This document shows, piece after piece, positions 1 to 8,508 of a DNA stretch of 26,107 nt. The stretch comes from Fragilaria radians (taxonomy: Eukaryota > Bacillariophyta > Fragilariophyceae > Fragilariales > Fragilariaceae), in the NCBI GenBank assembly GCA_900642245.1, contig CAAAJI010000391.1, forward strand, positions 18,974 through 45,080, given 5' to 3'. How positions within the stretch are numbered: the stretch's first letter is position 1; the number at the start of each line of letters is the position of its first letter. The notes under the pieces are model-generated. The model searched no databases, had not been told where the DNA came from, and worked only from the letters and a program-made list of their open reading frames with translations. The translations under genes and the position numbers were made by a program.

Positions 1-13
1 ACACCTCCACTAA
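1..13 (+). CDS. 3' end of a second fucoxanthin chlorophyll a/c protein gene (partial)
   Basis: Only the last three codons (His-Leu-His) and the TAA stop are inside the window. They match base for base the end of the complete antenna gene on the minus strand at 24229-24861, and the downstream flank matches too. This is therefore most likely the tail of a second light-harvesting gene on the plus strand, tail-to-tail with the complete one. Its body lies to the left of the window, so whether it is intact cannot be seen. With so few codons the call rests almost entirely on the shared 3' flank. Confidence 0.8.
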
Positions 14-19
14 GTATCA

Positions 20-38
20 TGTCCACTGTGGATATGTA
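20..38 (+). promoter_or_regulatory. Short palindrome just after the antenna gene stop
   Basis: TCCAC-T-GTGGA is a perfect short inverted repeat about ten bases after the stop codon. It is kept unchanged in the other copy (minus strand, near 24205-24222), whereas nearby positions have drifted. It could form a small hairpin in the 3' untranslated region. A role in mRNA stability or 3' end formation is only a guess. Confidence 0.35.
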
Positions 39-180
39 TCTTCGGATTGAGAGTTCAAGTTGTTGTATAATATAGTCACAACATGTACGCTCCCTACACC
101 TAGCAACTCGGTTTCTTGATATCTACTTCCGAGTTGATGAGATGGCGTTAAATTAGAAGCTTGATAAAATTAGGAAAATA

Positions 181-499
181 AAGCAAAAGGAAAAGTTTTC
201 AGATGACTTAAGTTTACTAGAAATTTAATTTTCTTTCATGTTAACCATTGTAAACATTAGAAGAGTCATTTCTATTATTCCCATATTGTTTATATGGCTT
301 TGAAGAGAATGGTAGAAGTGTCTCATTTTCACAGCAATGAGTTTAGTTTTTTAAACACTTATTCCTTTGTTAATTTTTTATTGATGTTTGCTATGTTTGT
401 AAGATGAACCTATTAATGGTAAAGCCAAAACAAACATAAGGAACCTTTGCTTCTCTATTTTACTTTGGTTTCATTGGTGATTTTTATGTCAAAGCTGCC
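181..499. other. No gene recognised; AT-rich flank
   Basis: I see AT-rich sequence after the antenna 3' flank with no reading frame, RNA gene or repeat that I can support. It may include the lost 5' part of the gypsy relic that becomes recognisable at about 500. Confidence 0.5.
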
Positions 500-507
500 A
501 AGCAATG

Positions 508-720
508 ATGGCTGCAAATATAGAGATTTTCGAGATGTCTTATGAAGAATTGGTATCTTATCTCAGGGGCTTGGAGAACCAAAACAATAGATAATACTAT
601 ACCATTACCAGAAGTAAAAGTAAACTACAAAACCTTCCAACCAGTGGTGTCACTATTGTGACAAAGCAACCACAGCATGGCATATTATTAATCAATGTTT
701 ATGGACAAATCTTTCAAAAT
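508..720 (+). pseudogene. Gag C-terminal fragment with degenerate CCHC zinc knuckle
   Basis: The frame at 508-592 reads MSYEELVSYLRGLEN-like, resembling the Gag region just before the zinc knuckle in stramenopile gypsy elements. After a frame change, 648-698 encodes CHYCDKATTAWHIINQC. This is a CCHC knuckle in which the spacing between the second Cys and the His is enlarged from four to seven residues, so zinc binding is doubtful. The fragment sits directly upstream of the reverse transcriptase relic, in the expected gag-pol order. Confidence 0.6.
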
Positions 721-728
721 AGCTCATT

Positions 729-1625
729 TTGATTCAGCCATTTTCTCACTCCGCTAAGTTCCTGCATGCAGAGTATAAACCTGCAATCTCAGATGAAGTC
801 ACCAAGATGTGTGGAAACCACAATCAAGAGGCACAACATCAGTTACTTCAAACACTCCAAAACAAGGAACATCTCTTTGATGGAACATTAGGGGAGTTCA
901 ATATGAACCCTATAAGCCTACAATTGACGGAACAGGGAACCAAGCCAGTGCATGTTTGCCCATAAACTGCTCCTAGATCATTGGAGCAGCAGCCGTACAA
1001 AGAAATTGCTGTATTGGACATAGAGGTCCTGGAAGAAGACGATACTTCACAATTAGCATCCCCAAAATTTGGAAGAGCCAGGATAAATTCAGAAAATTCA
1101 ATTCTACAGTAGAGCATCACCTGTTTCCAATACCAAAGATTGGGGGCATAATCCTGTCCATGGAAGGATTTGCCTTTGCTACAGCAGTGGAAATAATTAT
1201 GGGTCATATTTGGTGCTAATGCGCAAAAGCTATTAATAATTATATTTTACTGAGGAATATGCATATGTGTAAACGCATTCCGATGCAAATCAAAATTGTT
1301 TTTCAACACATCATGTCCAAACTAACGCAAGGTGTGGAGAATGAAAAGACCTATACTGATGACATTTTAATTTCCGCAAATAAAAAATTCAAAGACTACC
1401 GGCTGAAGTTAGAAATGGTTCTAACAAGACTCTCAACTGCTTGTATGAGAATCAACGTGTCAAAACCAAAGTTCTATGCAGAACAAATTGAACATCTAGG
1501 TTAGGTATCCAACAAGTATACAATGAAATTGAAGCCATCCTTAAGGTTGAGGCTCCAAAATCCAGAAAGGATCTATGCTAATGTATTGGTGTAGTCAACT
1601 ACTACTAAAACATGTGGTTTTGCAT
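729..1625 (+). pseudogene. Ty3/gypsy reverse transcriptase relic
   Basis: The frame at 729-965 gives the linker usually found before gypsy reverse transcriptase (HLFDGTLGEFN, then GTKPVHVCP). It continues past a TAA at 963-965 as PRSLEQQPYKEIAVLDIEVL and SQLASPKFG. A second piece contains FQHIMSKLTQGVEN and the catalytic motif YTDDILIS (about 1350-1375), followed by the thumb-side sequence CMRINVSKPKFYAEQIEHLG up to about 1500. After another frame change the connection segment reads EAILKVEAPKSRKDL and VVNYY-NMW with stops between. The two catalytic aspartates survive, but at least three stops and several frameshifts destroy the gene. Confidence 0.88.
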
Positions 1626-2095
1626 ATTCAAAGGTGAGTTCAAACAGATGTGCGACAATTATGGCATTAAAGCCAAGCCAACAGCAAGTCACAATCCACA
1701 ATCAACTGCAAGCATCAAGCACGTACACAACGTTTGAATGATATGCTCAGATAATTTGACTTGGAAAATGAAAATTTAGTAGATATTTGACCTTTGAGTA
1801 TCATCTCCAATCTACTGCATGGGTAAGAAGCACCTACCACATAAAACTGGAGGAAATGCCATGTAATTTAGTGTTTGACAGAAGTATGATTCATAAATGT
1901 TGCATTCAAAGCAAATTGGAAAAGAATCCAAAATAGGAAGCAGGATAAATAAAAAAACCAACAAAAAAGAAAGCTAAAGCTGAATTTCAGATGAATTCAC
2001 CCATTAACAAATGTGCATAAGAAGGGAGCAATTCAAATTCATAAGGAATTGTGTCAGCCAGGGTGAATATCCGCCATATCTCCCCAAGTAAGTAA
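1626..2095 (+). pseudogene. Ty3/gypsy integrase relic (C-terminal part)
   Basis: The reading begins abruptly with GEFKQMCDNYGIKAKPTA, equivalent to the region around the second catalytic Asp of the integrase core, which normally starts with DNGGEF. It continues with ASHNPQSTASIKHVHNV, where the usual catalytic Glu of the ERVH-type motif reads Lys. It then runs through STAWVRSTYHIKLEEMPCN, LVFDRSMIHK and SKLEKNPK, ending near VNIRHISPSK at about 2090. Stops and frame shifts interrupt it. The head of the domain and all of RNase H are absent, so the relic joins the reverse transcriptase end directly to the integrase middle. Confidence 0.82.
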
Positions 2096-2110
2096 AACCC
2101 CAGGTTTAGT

Positions 2111-3376
2111 TTGATCTTGGGGGCAAATAACATAACTTGACGTATGAATCAAGAAGATTATACTTGATATAAAGGTTATTGGCGATATCCTGTCAATAAA
2201 TACATTAATAGGCTAAGAGGTGTATTTTTGTAATGTTATTGGAGATGCCCTTTATCATTAGTCTATTCACGGTGTTAAAAGTAAACTGTCCTTTTGCTTC
2301 CACCGCAAATTTGGAAGACAATAAAAAATAATATTTAACATGAAAATTTTGTGATGACTAAATCTTACTTATAAATGGAAAATATATATAGTATTTTCGA
2401 CAACCGTCTAAATAGACGGAAAAAGAAAATGATTCAAATCACGTTACGTTCTGACTCTTCGTTAGAGTGGAAGATACCATCTAACTTGTCATAAAAGTTG
2501 AAAATAGAAGACAATACAAGTGGATAAAAGATTAACTCTTCACAATACCAACCCTTTTGAAGAGTTGAAAATCCACTAGATTAGACCATAATTTCACATT
2601 GTGCATTTTCATCACTCAACATAGAGAGGTAAGCACCTAAGAATGATTCCAAAGCTATAACAAAACGAGTCATGTTACGGTTGCTTCTTGTGCCCTGTCT
2701 TATTGAAACAATGTTAAAAGCGTATTTGAAAGCAAAGAAGTAGTTTGATGTCAAAACGAAGTAATTTGTTAATTTGATATGAAAAGAGCTAAAAGTATTG
2801 GCAATTCAACTCCAAGTAGAAAGTTACAGACAAAAAAGATAACTAAATTCTTTGTTATAACCATTTCAAGAAAAGATGCTGATGCAGACTACTCATTGAG
2901 TGCTTAATTTCAATTTCATCAAATGCTGTAAGAAAAGCTGATTTCTAACCAATAATTTATTGCTGTTTTACAGCCAAGACCTTCAGATCAAATCGTTGAT
3001 TCGAGTAAAATATCATATTGGATGCAGCATTACTTCTTATTTTATGAAATGAAGTTTTAATGTCATGTTATTTGTTATTATAGAGGCACAATATGCAGCT
3101 TTATGTTTTCGAAAGTCTTGGCATTTTGAATGCATGGTGTGGCTGAAACCGCTGACGTCGGGAGTACTATAATCCTAATACAGTCGGTTTACTAGGTAAG
3201 CTAATCCACCTGACCATTCTTTTGTGATTGACTTACTAACAACGCCCTTGTTGACAATGGCCATAGTGACACAGAATTTGGCTGCTTCTTTGCTTTCATT
3301 TGGAGTCGTCCAGTTTCAGTATTGATATCTAAAGGGGTCGTGTTACAAACCCAGTGCGCCGTTATGCTAGACAACA
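2111..3376. other. No gene recognised between gypsy relic A and the pogo element
   Basis: This is AT-rich sequence with many stops in all frames. It may hold the 3' LTR of relic A, but no second copy is visible to confirm that. I see no RNA gene, long repeat or conserved motif. Confidence 0.5.
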
Positions 3377-3412
3377 ACCGTCTTCCCCCGAATATAACAG
3401 AATTGTGTTATG
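3377..3412 (+). repeat. Left terminal inverted repeat of the pogo-like element
   Basis: This begins ACCGTCTTCCCCCGAATATA and pairs with 4970-4935 on the other strand over 36 positions, with one difference (A here, G there, after CCGAAT). It lies downstream of the transposase 3' end, by about 70 bp. Confidence 0.92.
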
Positions 3413-3481
3413 TTTAAGTTTTATGAAAAAAGCAGAAATTCCTTCTGCCATTCAGATTTGATTCAAACACTCAAGCAGAGT

Positions 3482-4808
3482 TCAAGATCCATTTTCAGGG
3501 AAAAACCATTCAGGATATTCTAGAGTACCAACTTCTACTTCAAAATCACTGCTCAAAAGTTTGCCATAGAGTGCATCCCAAGATTCTTTGCAATATGCAG
3601 CTTCAAAGAGTACTTTTAGAGGCTGTCATTGTAAATGAATTTCGAATGCACTCCTGTGTCATTGTCTTAATCCAATCCAGTGTCCAGTTGCTAACTACCA
3701 TATATGATGGTACTTTGGGATTTCCAGCTTTGGTTTGCAAGCATGCATCCTCCAAGGCTTGGGCAATGTAACCATCATAACAAATTCGATAGAATGCTTG
3801 GTAGCTGCGGTTTATGGCAACATCCAACGGTTGCAAAATGTTCGTAATATTCGGTGGTACAATGGCAACAAACACATTGTGTTTTTCAAGAATCTTTGAT
3901 TTTGCAAGGTTGAGATGCACACCATATGAATCCATTAAATAGAGAACTGGATAAAAAAAAGGCTGTTTCCTGTCAACTTAGGACAACTTTTTTGTAAAAT
4001 CAAGCAGTATGTCATCATTCCACATTCCAGTCTTATTCACATCAACAAGAATATCCTTGGGGACTGCTGGCTTATCTTTTAACCCACAGAAAAGAATATG
4101 TGGACGTATCATAACACCATCAGCAGTAATAGAAAATGTGACCGTAAAACCCTTGTGGGATGTTCCCCCCTTTACGCATCAACACTTCACAACTTCCCTT
4201 AGTTGTTATTGTTGATTTTGGCTCAGTTTCGAAACATCTGGGTATTTGGTCCATGTTAATAATGATCTTAATCTGAATACCCCATTTCAATAATATTATG
4301 AACTTCTTGAATGAACCAACGACAAATAGCATCTGTATTTTCTAGTGGTGAGCGACATGAGGTTCGTCTTCTAGAAACAAGGTGCTGTCTATTTTTAAAA
4401 TTAGAGAGCCATCCTGTGGAGGCTTTAAATTCTTCCCCTATCTGCACTTCAGGGTGGAGCTCTTTAAACAAATTCAGTGCTTTTTGTTGAATATAGTGAT
4501 CTTGAACATGAAGACCCTTTGCATTTTTTCTATTGTCCAACAATGCAATTGTTCTTCCAATTCTGTATACTTTGCAGGACGCCCACCACCATTCAAACGT
4601 CTTGCCTTTTGAGCTTCAACATCAGCATTAAACATTGCTGCTTCAAGTTCTTTTCTCTTGTTAACCCACCCTAGCAATGTCTCAATGCTTATTCTATTTG
4701 CTTTGCAATGGCTGGAAGACCTTTTCCAGTAACTCCTTTTTCATATGATCTTATTATATCCAATTTTGTCTTTAAAGAGTAATTCCTTCTCTTTAATGTC
4801 ATCTCCAT
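3482..4808 (-). pseudogene. Pogo/CENP-B-like transposase (broken)
   Basis: Read from the ATG at 4808, the product would have about 440 residues. First comes an N-terminal helix-turn-helix (KRRNYSLKTKLDIIRSYEKG), then a CENP-B/Tc5-type DNA-binding segment (KARRLNGGGRPAKYTELEEQ; KASTGWLSNFKNRQHLVSRR). The DDE-superfamily nuclease follows with its three aspartates visible: NMDQIPRCFET near 4250, LMDSYGVHLNLAKS near 3930 and ILQPLDVAINRSYQ near 3820. The C-terminus continues in another frame (ESWDALYGKLLSS to EWFFPENGS) and stops at 3482-3484. Frame changes near 4690, 4545, 4330-4260, 4140 and 3610, plus an in-frame TAA near 3980, show that it is inactive. In function it would cut and paste its own element; related host-domesticated proteins include CENP-B. 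Confidence 0.88.
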
Positions 4809-4873
4809 CAAAACAATACAAAGAATAAAAAAGACACTAACTGCGCAATCCTGACCAATCAACTACTCATACT

Positions 4874-4960
4874 CCCGAATATAACAAAATTGTGCTGTTT
4901 TCAAATAGAACACAAGGGTTGTGTTCTATTCAACCATAACACAATTCTGTTACATTCGGG
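4874..4960. repeat. Subterminal ~42-bp hairpin inside the right end of the pogo-like element
   Basis: The arm 4874-4915 (starting CCCGAATATAACAAAATTGTG) is an imperfect inverted copy of 4919-4960, with a three-base GGG spacer. The outer part of both arms is the terminal repeat itself, so the right end carries the terminal sequence twice in opposite orientations. The left end has only one copy. Confidence 0.85.
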
Positions 4961-4970
4961 GGAAGACGGT
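4935..4970 (-). repeat. Right terminal inverted repeat of the pogo-like element
   Basis: Reverse complement of 3377-3412 with 35 of 36 positions identical. It lies upstream of the transposase start by about 130 bp and forms the outer arm of the hairpin at 4874-4960. Confidence 0.92.
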
Positions 4971-4972
4971 AG

Positions 4973-5044
4973 TAGACTTGTTAATTCTCATTAGAAATAG
5001 ATTGTAACTAGACTTGTTAATTCTCATTAGAAATAGATTGTAAC
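4973..5044. repeat. Perfect tandem duplication, 2 x 36 bp
   Basis: 4973-5008 and 5009-5044 are identical and head-to-tail, starting TAGACTTGTTAATTCTCATT. The first unit starts two bases outside the right end of the pogo-like element. Perfect identity suggests a recent event. Confidence 0.95.
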
Positions 5045-5228
5045 TAAGTGTTAAACTAAGTTCCAAATCATGCAGTCGTGTGTTCTGATTTTGTTCTGAT
5101 TCAGTCGTGCCACTCGTAGAATTACGTATAGGTCGGAAATTTAAAAGGTGAAGGCGTTACTCAAGAAATATTGTCTGACAGATACCATTTTGAAAGTAGA
5201 AATGGGTCAATAGCAAAATAGAATAAGG

Positions 5229-5550
5229 ATGAAAAAGGGGACTGATCCTGCAGTATTATTTGAGCAGATCAGCAGCATAGAAGAACAACTTCTGGCACCA
5301 GGGGATAAAGTAGATGACTCTGATCTCATTGCAATTGTACTGGATGTTGCGCCGGATGAATACCAATCAGTAATGAAAACCGTGCAAATCAAAGTGAACT
5401 TACCTTGCTGGATCTCAAAATTGTGATGGGGCAACAGGAATGAAAGGGAAGTTGGTAAAATTTTAATCAGTGAATTCAATGGAGCATGTTTTTGCTGCAG
5501 TAGAAAGGGTCATAGTGCTAATTTATGTCCAGATAAAGGCTCCATAAAGA
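5229..5550 (+). pseudogene. Copia Gag relic with CCHC zinc knuckle
   Basis: The frame at 5229-5426 reads TDPAVLFEQISSIEEQLLAP, then SDLIAIVLDVAPDEYQSVMK. This is the pattern of the copia Gag capsid region (UBN2-type families), where the aP-x-EY-x-s motif is typical. A frame break follows at about 5410-5480. From 5487 to 5528 comes CFCCSRKGHSANLC, a fully spaced C-x2-C-x4-H-x4-C knuckle that would bind retroelement RNA. The knuckle is in the same frame as the first part, so indels between them cancel or the break is made of stops. Confidence 0.75.
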
Positions 5551-5749
5551 ATGAAGGAGAAATTAAGTCAAGAAAGAATGTTTTATTAGAATGAACGGAG
5601 ATATCAAAAGCCGCTATCAGCATTGGACAGTAAAAATCCGAGATTCAAAAACAACTTGAAGATTTTTGGCAAAGCTGGGACTGGGACATTTAGGCATACC
5701 ATGGCACCTAAAAATGAGTGTCATGACATGTATGTGTGCTTGTAGGATA

Positions 5750-6250
5750 CCCAGACATTCATACTAGCAACACGAAATGAATGTGGGATCCAAGAAGCAG
5801 AAGAGTGCACATACATAATGCTGACTCGAAAGGTGAAGTGCCAAATGGAATGTCTATTGCCCATAACCTAATTAAGAGTGTTTTAATATCAAATATGATG
5901 TTTTCAGGATATTGTGAAACTTGTGAAACATACTCAATGGGAAAGATCCGGCAGAAAACATCAATAACAGGAATGAGTAGGTGGTAGTGTTCCGGTTGGA
6001 GAAAGACTGTGTGTCGGTATGAGTTTAAAAAGGAAGACAGCTTTGGAGGTTCACTAATTCGGGCCTATATTGTCGATGACTACCCCGCTTCTTGTTGGAG
6101 TAATTTGATACAAATTCAATTGCAGGATTGTTGAATTGATTGAGGAATGGAAGGATGAGAGAATCTTTAAAAAATTGGAATATTAGATGATTCTGGAGAA
6201 AAAAATCATTGGAGATAACTCGTGGGCAACAAAAGCTTGACATACACCTC
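5750..6250 (+). pseudogene. Copia pre-integrase and integrase core relic
   Basis: 5781-5987 ends in SGYCETCETYSMGKIRQKTS, resembling the Cys-containing GAG-pre-integrase segment (C-x2-C..GK). After a frame change, about 6025-6110 reads KKEDSFGGSLIRAYIVDDYP then SCWSNLI. This fits the first catalytic Asp region of copia integrase (GGs-x-ywa-x-IVDDYts-x-cW). A further frame at 6180-6245 reads KKSLEITRGQQKLDIHLEYL, the segment that follows the second Asp (DNAGEN-x-s-x-E) and leads to the FEYT motif. Stops are frequent. Confidence 0.68.
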
Positions 6251-6879
6251 GAGTATTTGTGATTTTTTAGAGTTTTGAAGAAACGAGTGTTGTAACAGCT
6301 AAGAAAGATCTAAAAGTAGAGTTAAAGGACAAAAAAATGGTTTGTCCTTTCGTTGGATATCACAGGTTTGTACGAGTGCTGTGAAAAGTGTACATACTTT
6401 GAAGACAAGGCCAAATGTTAAGGATGTGGTTTGGGAAAATAACGTTGACTGAAATCGGAATGGAAGACATTGGCAGTGAACATGTAGACTTGGAATCGAC
6501 AAGGAATAAGTAAGTCTCAGTTTAAGAAGCATAGTCTCATCTTGTAAATGTGACTGTCTCTTGTTTATAGGATTTAAAAACTAAAAAGATAGGAAGCTAG
6601 TTGAATCAAGGCAGATCGAGATTTGTTCAGAATAAAGAATTTTAGCAAGCGGTCTGTCAGTCTACAGAGCTGCCAGTGCACTCAATCTGATTGATGTATC
6701 GGGATAAACTGACAGTTTGAGGAAGCCGAAATCATTCCGATATTGATGAAATAGTTTTGGAGAAGATTCGAATGTCTGTGATTCCTAATGATTGCACAGG
6801 TATCAAAGTAAATGTTTTCAAGATGAAAGGCACATGCTGTTTCAATTTTTTGAACCGGAGGATCCAACTATCTAGAAAA

Positions 6880-7640
6880 ATAGGTCTTTTTGATTACATA
6901 AAAAAGCATTCAAGTGGTGCTAGTGACCTGCTATCATAATAAAGTACCAGGAATGAATTTCAAAGAAAGCATTGCTGCTGTGGCAAACAAAGTACCATTC
7001 CGCATTGCAGTAGTGACATGAAGGAAAAGGTAGTTGAAATCGAAAATGCATCTTTAATGGTGTATCCAAAATGAAAGCCAGAATATATGAAAGCTGTGTT
7101 GTTGCATGGTGAACCTGAAGAAACAAATATATGGAAATGATTGAAGGTAAGGTAACCACAAATAATGAATGTCGTACTTGGACAAAACATTATTTATGGG
7201 GTTGTTCAAATTGCTAGGGAAACTACTTTCAGCACTAAAGGATTAAGATTTAAAGCATTTCCTGTTGATCAGATTTTATGGATTGAACATTGTGATGATG
7301 GAAAAGTAATGCTTGCAATCTATGTTGATTATTGCCTTGTTATTGGAACAGGAATCTACATTGGTGAAATTACCAATAGTCTGAAGAACTATGAATTTGG
7401 ATTGAATATCGATAAAGAAAAACAAGCAACGTTTGTGATGCAATCGCAACTAATAAATGAAAGGTTTGAAAGGAAATTCGGGGAAGATGTCGAGAACTCG
7501 ATGAGTAACTTTGATGCGCCAAAACATCACAGTTTATGGTTGTCAGCCTAAATGATAACATTTGAAAGATGGATGATCAAATGCAATCTAGATTCAGATC
7601 AAAACTATAGGTGGAGGAATCAATCGAAGTGAATGCATGC
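6880..7640 (+). pseudogene. Copia reverse transcriptase relic
   Basis: The first piece reads NKVPGMNFKESIAAVANKVP (about 6930-7000), equivalent to the dF-x-EsfApV motif, then LLHGEPEETN near 7095-7130. The open frame 7165-7551 starts inside the domain: IIYGVVQIARE, then MLAIYVDYCLVIGTG, which is the YVDD box with the second Asp changed to Tyr. It continues through the thumb (SLKNYEFGLNI) and connection (MQSQLINERFERKFGEDVEN). Similarity ends with DDQMQSRFRSK near 7600. With a catalytic Asp missing and many stops elsewhere, this is not a functional enzyme; the 128-codon frame is only the least damaged stretch. Confidence 0.85.
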
Positions 7641-7947
7641 ATAAAGTGTGTATTCCCAGGGGTCAGATTCTGCTGCTTTCAACGGAAAATTTAATTTTCT
7701 TCTTCTCATTAATTGTAATTTTTTATTTTGTAAAAAACTCATATCTTGACGCATTGACTGTTATTCTACCTGTTGAGGGCCGTATTAGAATTATTTCTAA
7801 CTTAAATACAAATTTTGTCTTGTTCACAAGCAAATATATCGATTGGTATAGACATTTTTCATACCTTGGGCAAATTTGGATATTTTGAAGAGCGAAAGAG
7901 GCGGCGGAAGCCTTTGTCACTAAAACGAAATCAAACAAGAAGGTGTA

Positions 7948-8283
7948 CTAAGTCATTCTCAATGACTCAAATTCACTAGCCTTTTCATGAAACCTAAATA
8001 AATCACCTAAAGGGGATTGTTCAAAAGGAATAATGTCAGTACCATTGCTATCACGAAGCATAAATCCATCACCATCAGAAATACTATCACCTTCATGATT
8101 CTCCACCTTTTTACCTTTCTTGGATACCATCCTTATAAATACAGAAACTGTCCCGATTCTCCAATCTTCTTGGATATCATCCTCGAATTTGAGTACTCTT
8201 CACTGGTTCAATACCTCAAGACAAGAATCAATCTTTAATTTACTTCCAAGAAAAATGTCATAAGGGCACTTAAATCTAGACAT
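7948..8283 (-). pseudogene. Unrecognised 111-codon reading frame with one internal TGA
   Basis: Read on the minus strand from the ATG at 8283 (a TAA lies just upstream in frame), one frame runs 112 codons to the TAG at 7948-7950. It is interrupted only by TGA at codon 28 (8200-8202). The product begins MSRFKCPYDIFLGSKLKIDS and, after the stop, continues RVLKFEDDIQEDWRIGTVSV; the tail is acidic and polar (GDSISDGDGF, ending FHEKASEFESLRMT). I do not recognise a family. It could be a gene fragment with one nonsense mutation, or a two-part relic from one of the surrounding transposons. The region downstream of the stop alone has an internal ATG at 8130 and could be a 60-residue open frame. Confidence 0.35.
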
Positions 8284-8508
8284 TGCTGAAGTTTATAAGA
8301 AAAAGGATATGCGGTCATGGAGCATTTTAACTGGACATCATTTCTTATTTATCCTTGACTCGAGAACCATTTTGACATTGCTCTGATTCTCCGTAGAAAC
8401 TTTGAAATGATCCTCCCGCCGATTAACTTGACCGCTTCTTTAACAAGTTCTTGATCACAATATTCCTTGGCTCTGCATTTTTCACATAATTCTTTATTTT
8501 TTTTTCAG

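Larger units (their letters stand above)
1..180 (+). repeat. Left arm of a ~180-bp inverted repeat (antenna gene 3' end)
   Basis: This stretch is the reverse complement of about 24060-24241. The alignment runs from the final codons through the 3' flank with scattered substitutions and small indels, and fades after the shared AATTAGAAGCTT near 150-165. By eye, well over four fifths of positions match. The arm includes the 3' flank landmarks TCCACTGTGGA (20-36 region), CTCCCTACACCTAGCAA and GATATCTACTTCCGAGTTGA. It probably continues leftwards into the coding region of the second antenna gene. Confidence 0.9.
500..2110 (+). mobile_element. Decayed Ty3/gypsy LTR retrotransposon (relic A)
   Basis: Pieces of gag, reverse transcriptase and integrase follow in the usual Ty3/gypsy order on the plus strand, each broken by stops and frame changes. 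RNase H, the integrase zinc finger and the first part of the integrase core are missing, apparently lost in one internal deletion near 1618-1632. After the last integrase-tail similarity (about 2095) comes a G-rich stretch (CTTGGGGGC, about 2116) that may be a polypurine tract. I could not identify LTRs. The element is dead. Confidence 0.85.
3377..4970 (-). mobile_element. Pogo-like (Tc1/mariner superfamily) DNA transposon with both ends present
   Basis: A transposase relic read on the minus strand is enclosed by terminal inverted repeats of 36 bp: 3377-3412 and 4935-4970, differing at one position. The whole unit is about 1.6 kb, normal for pogo-type elements. The right end is followed by TAG; the left end is preceded by CAACA, so the TA target duplication expected for this superfamily is not clean. 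The transposase is broken and the element is non-autonomous today, but the near-identical ends suggest a fairly recent insertion. Confidence 0.9.
5200..7640 (+). mobile_element. Decayed Ty1/copia LTR retrotransposon (relic A)
   Basis: The plus strand holds, in copia order (integrase before reverse transcriptase), a Gag fragment with CCHC knuckle (5229-5540), the pre-integrase segment (about 5780-5990), the integrase core (about 6000-6245) and reverse transcriptase (about 6880-7630). All are interrupted by stops and frame changes. The similarity stops at about 7630, before RNase H. LTRs were not recognised. Confidence 0.85.
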
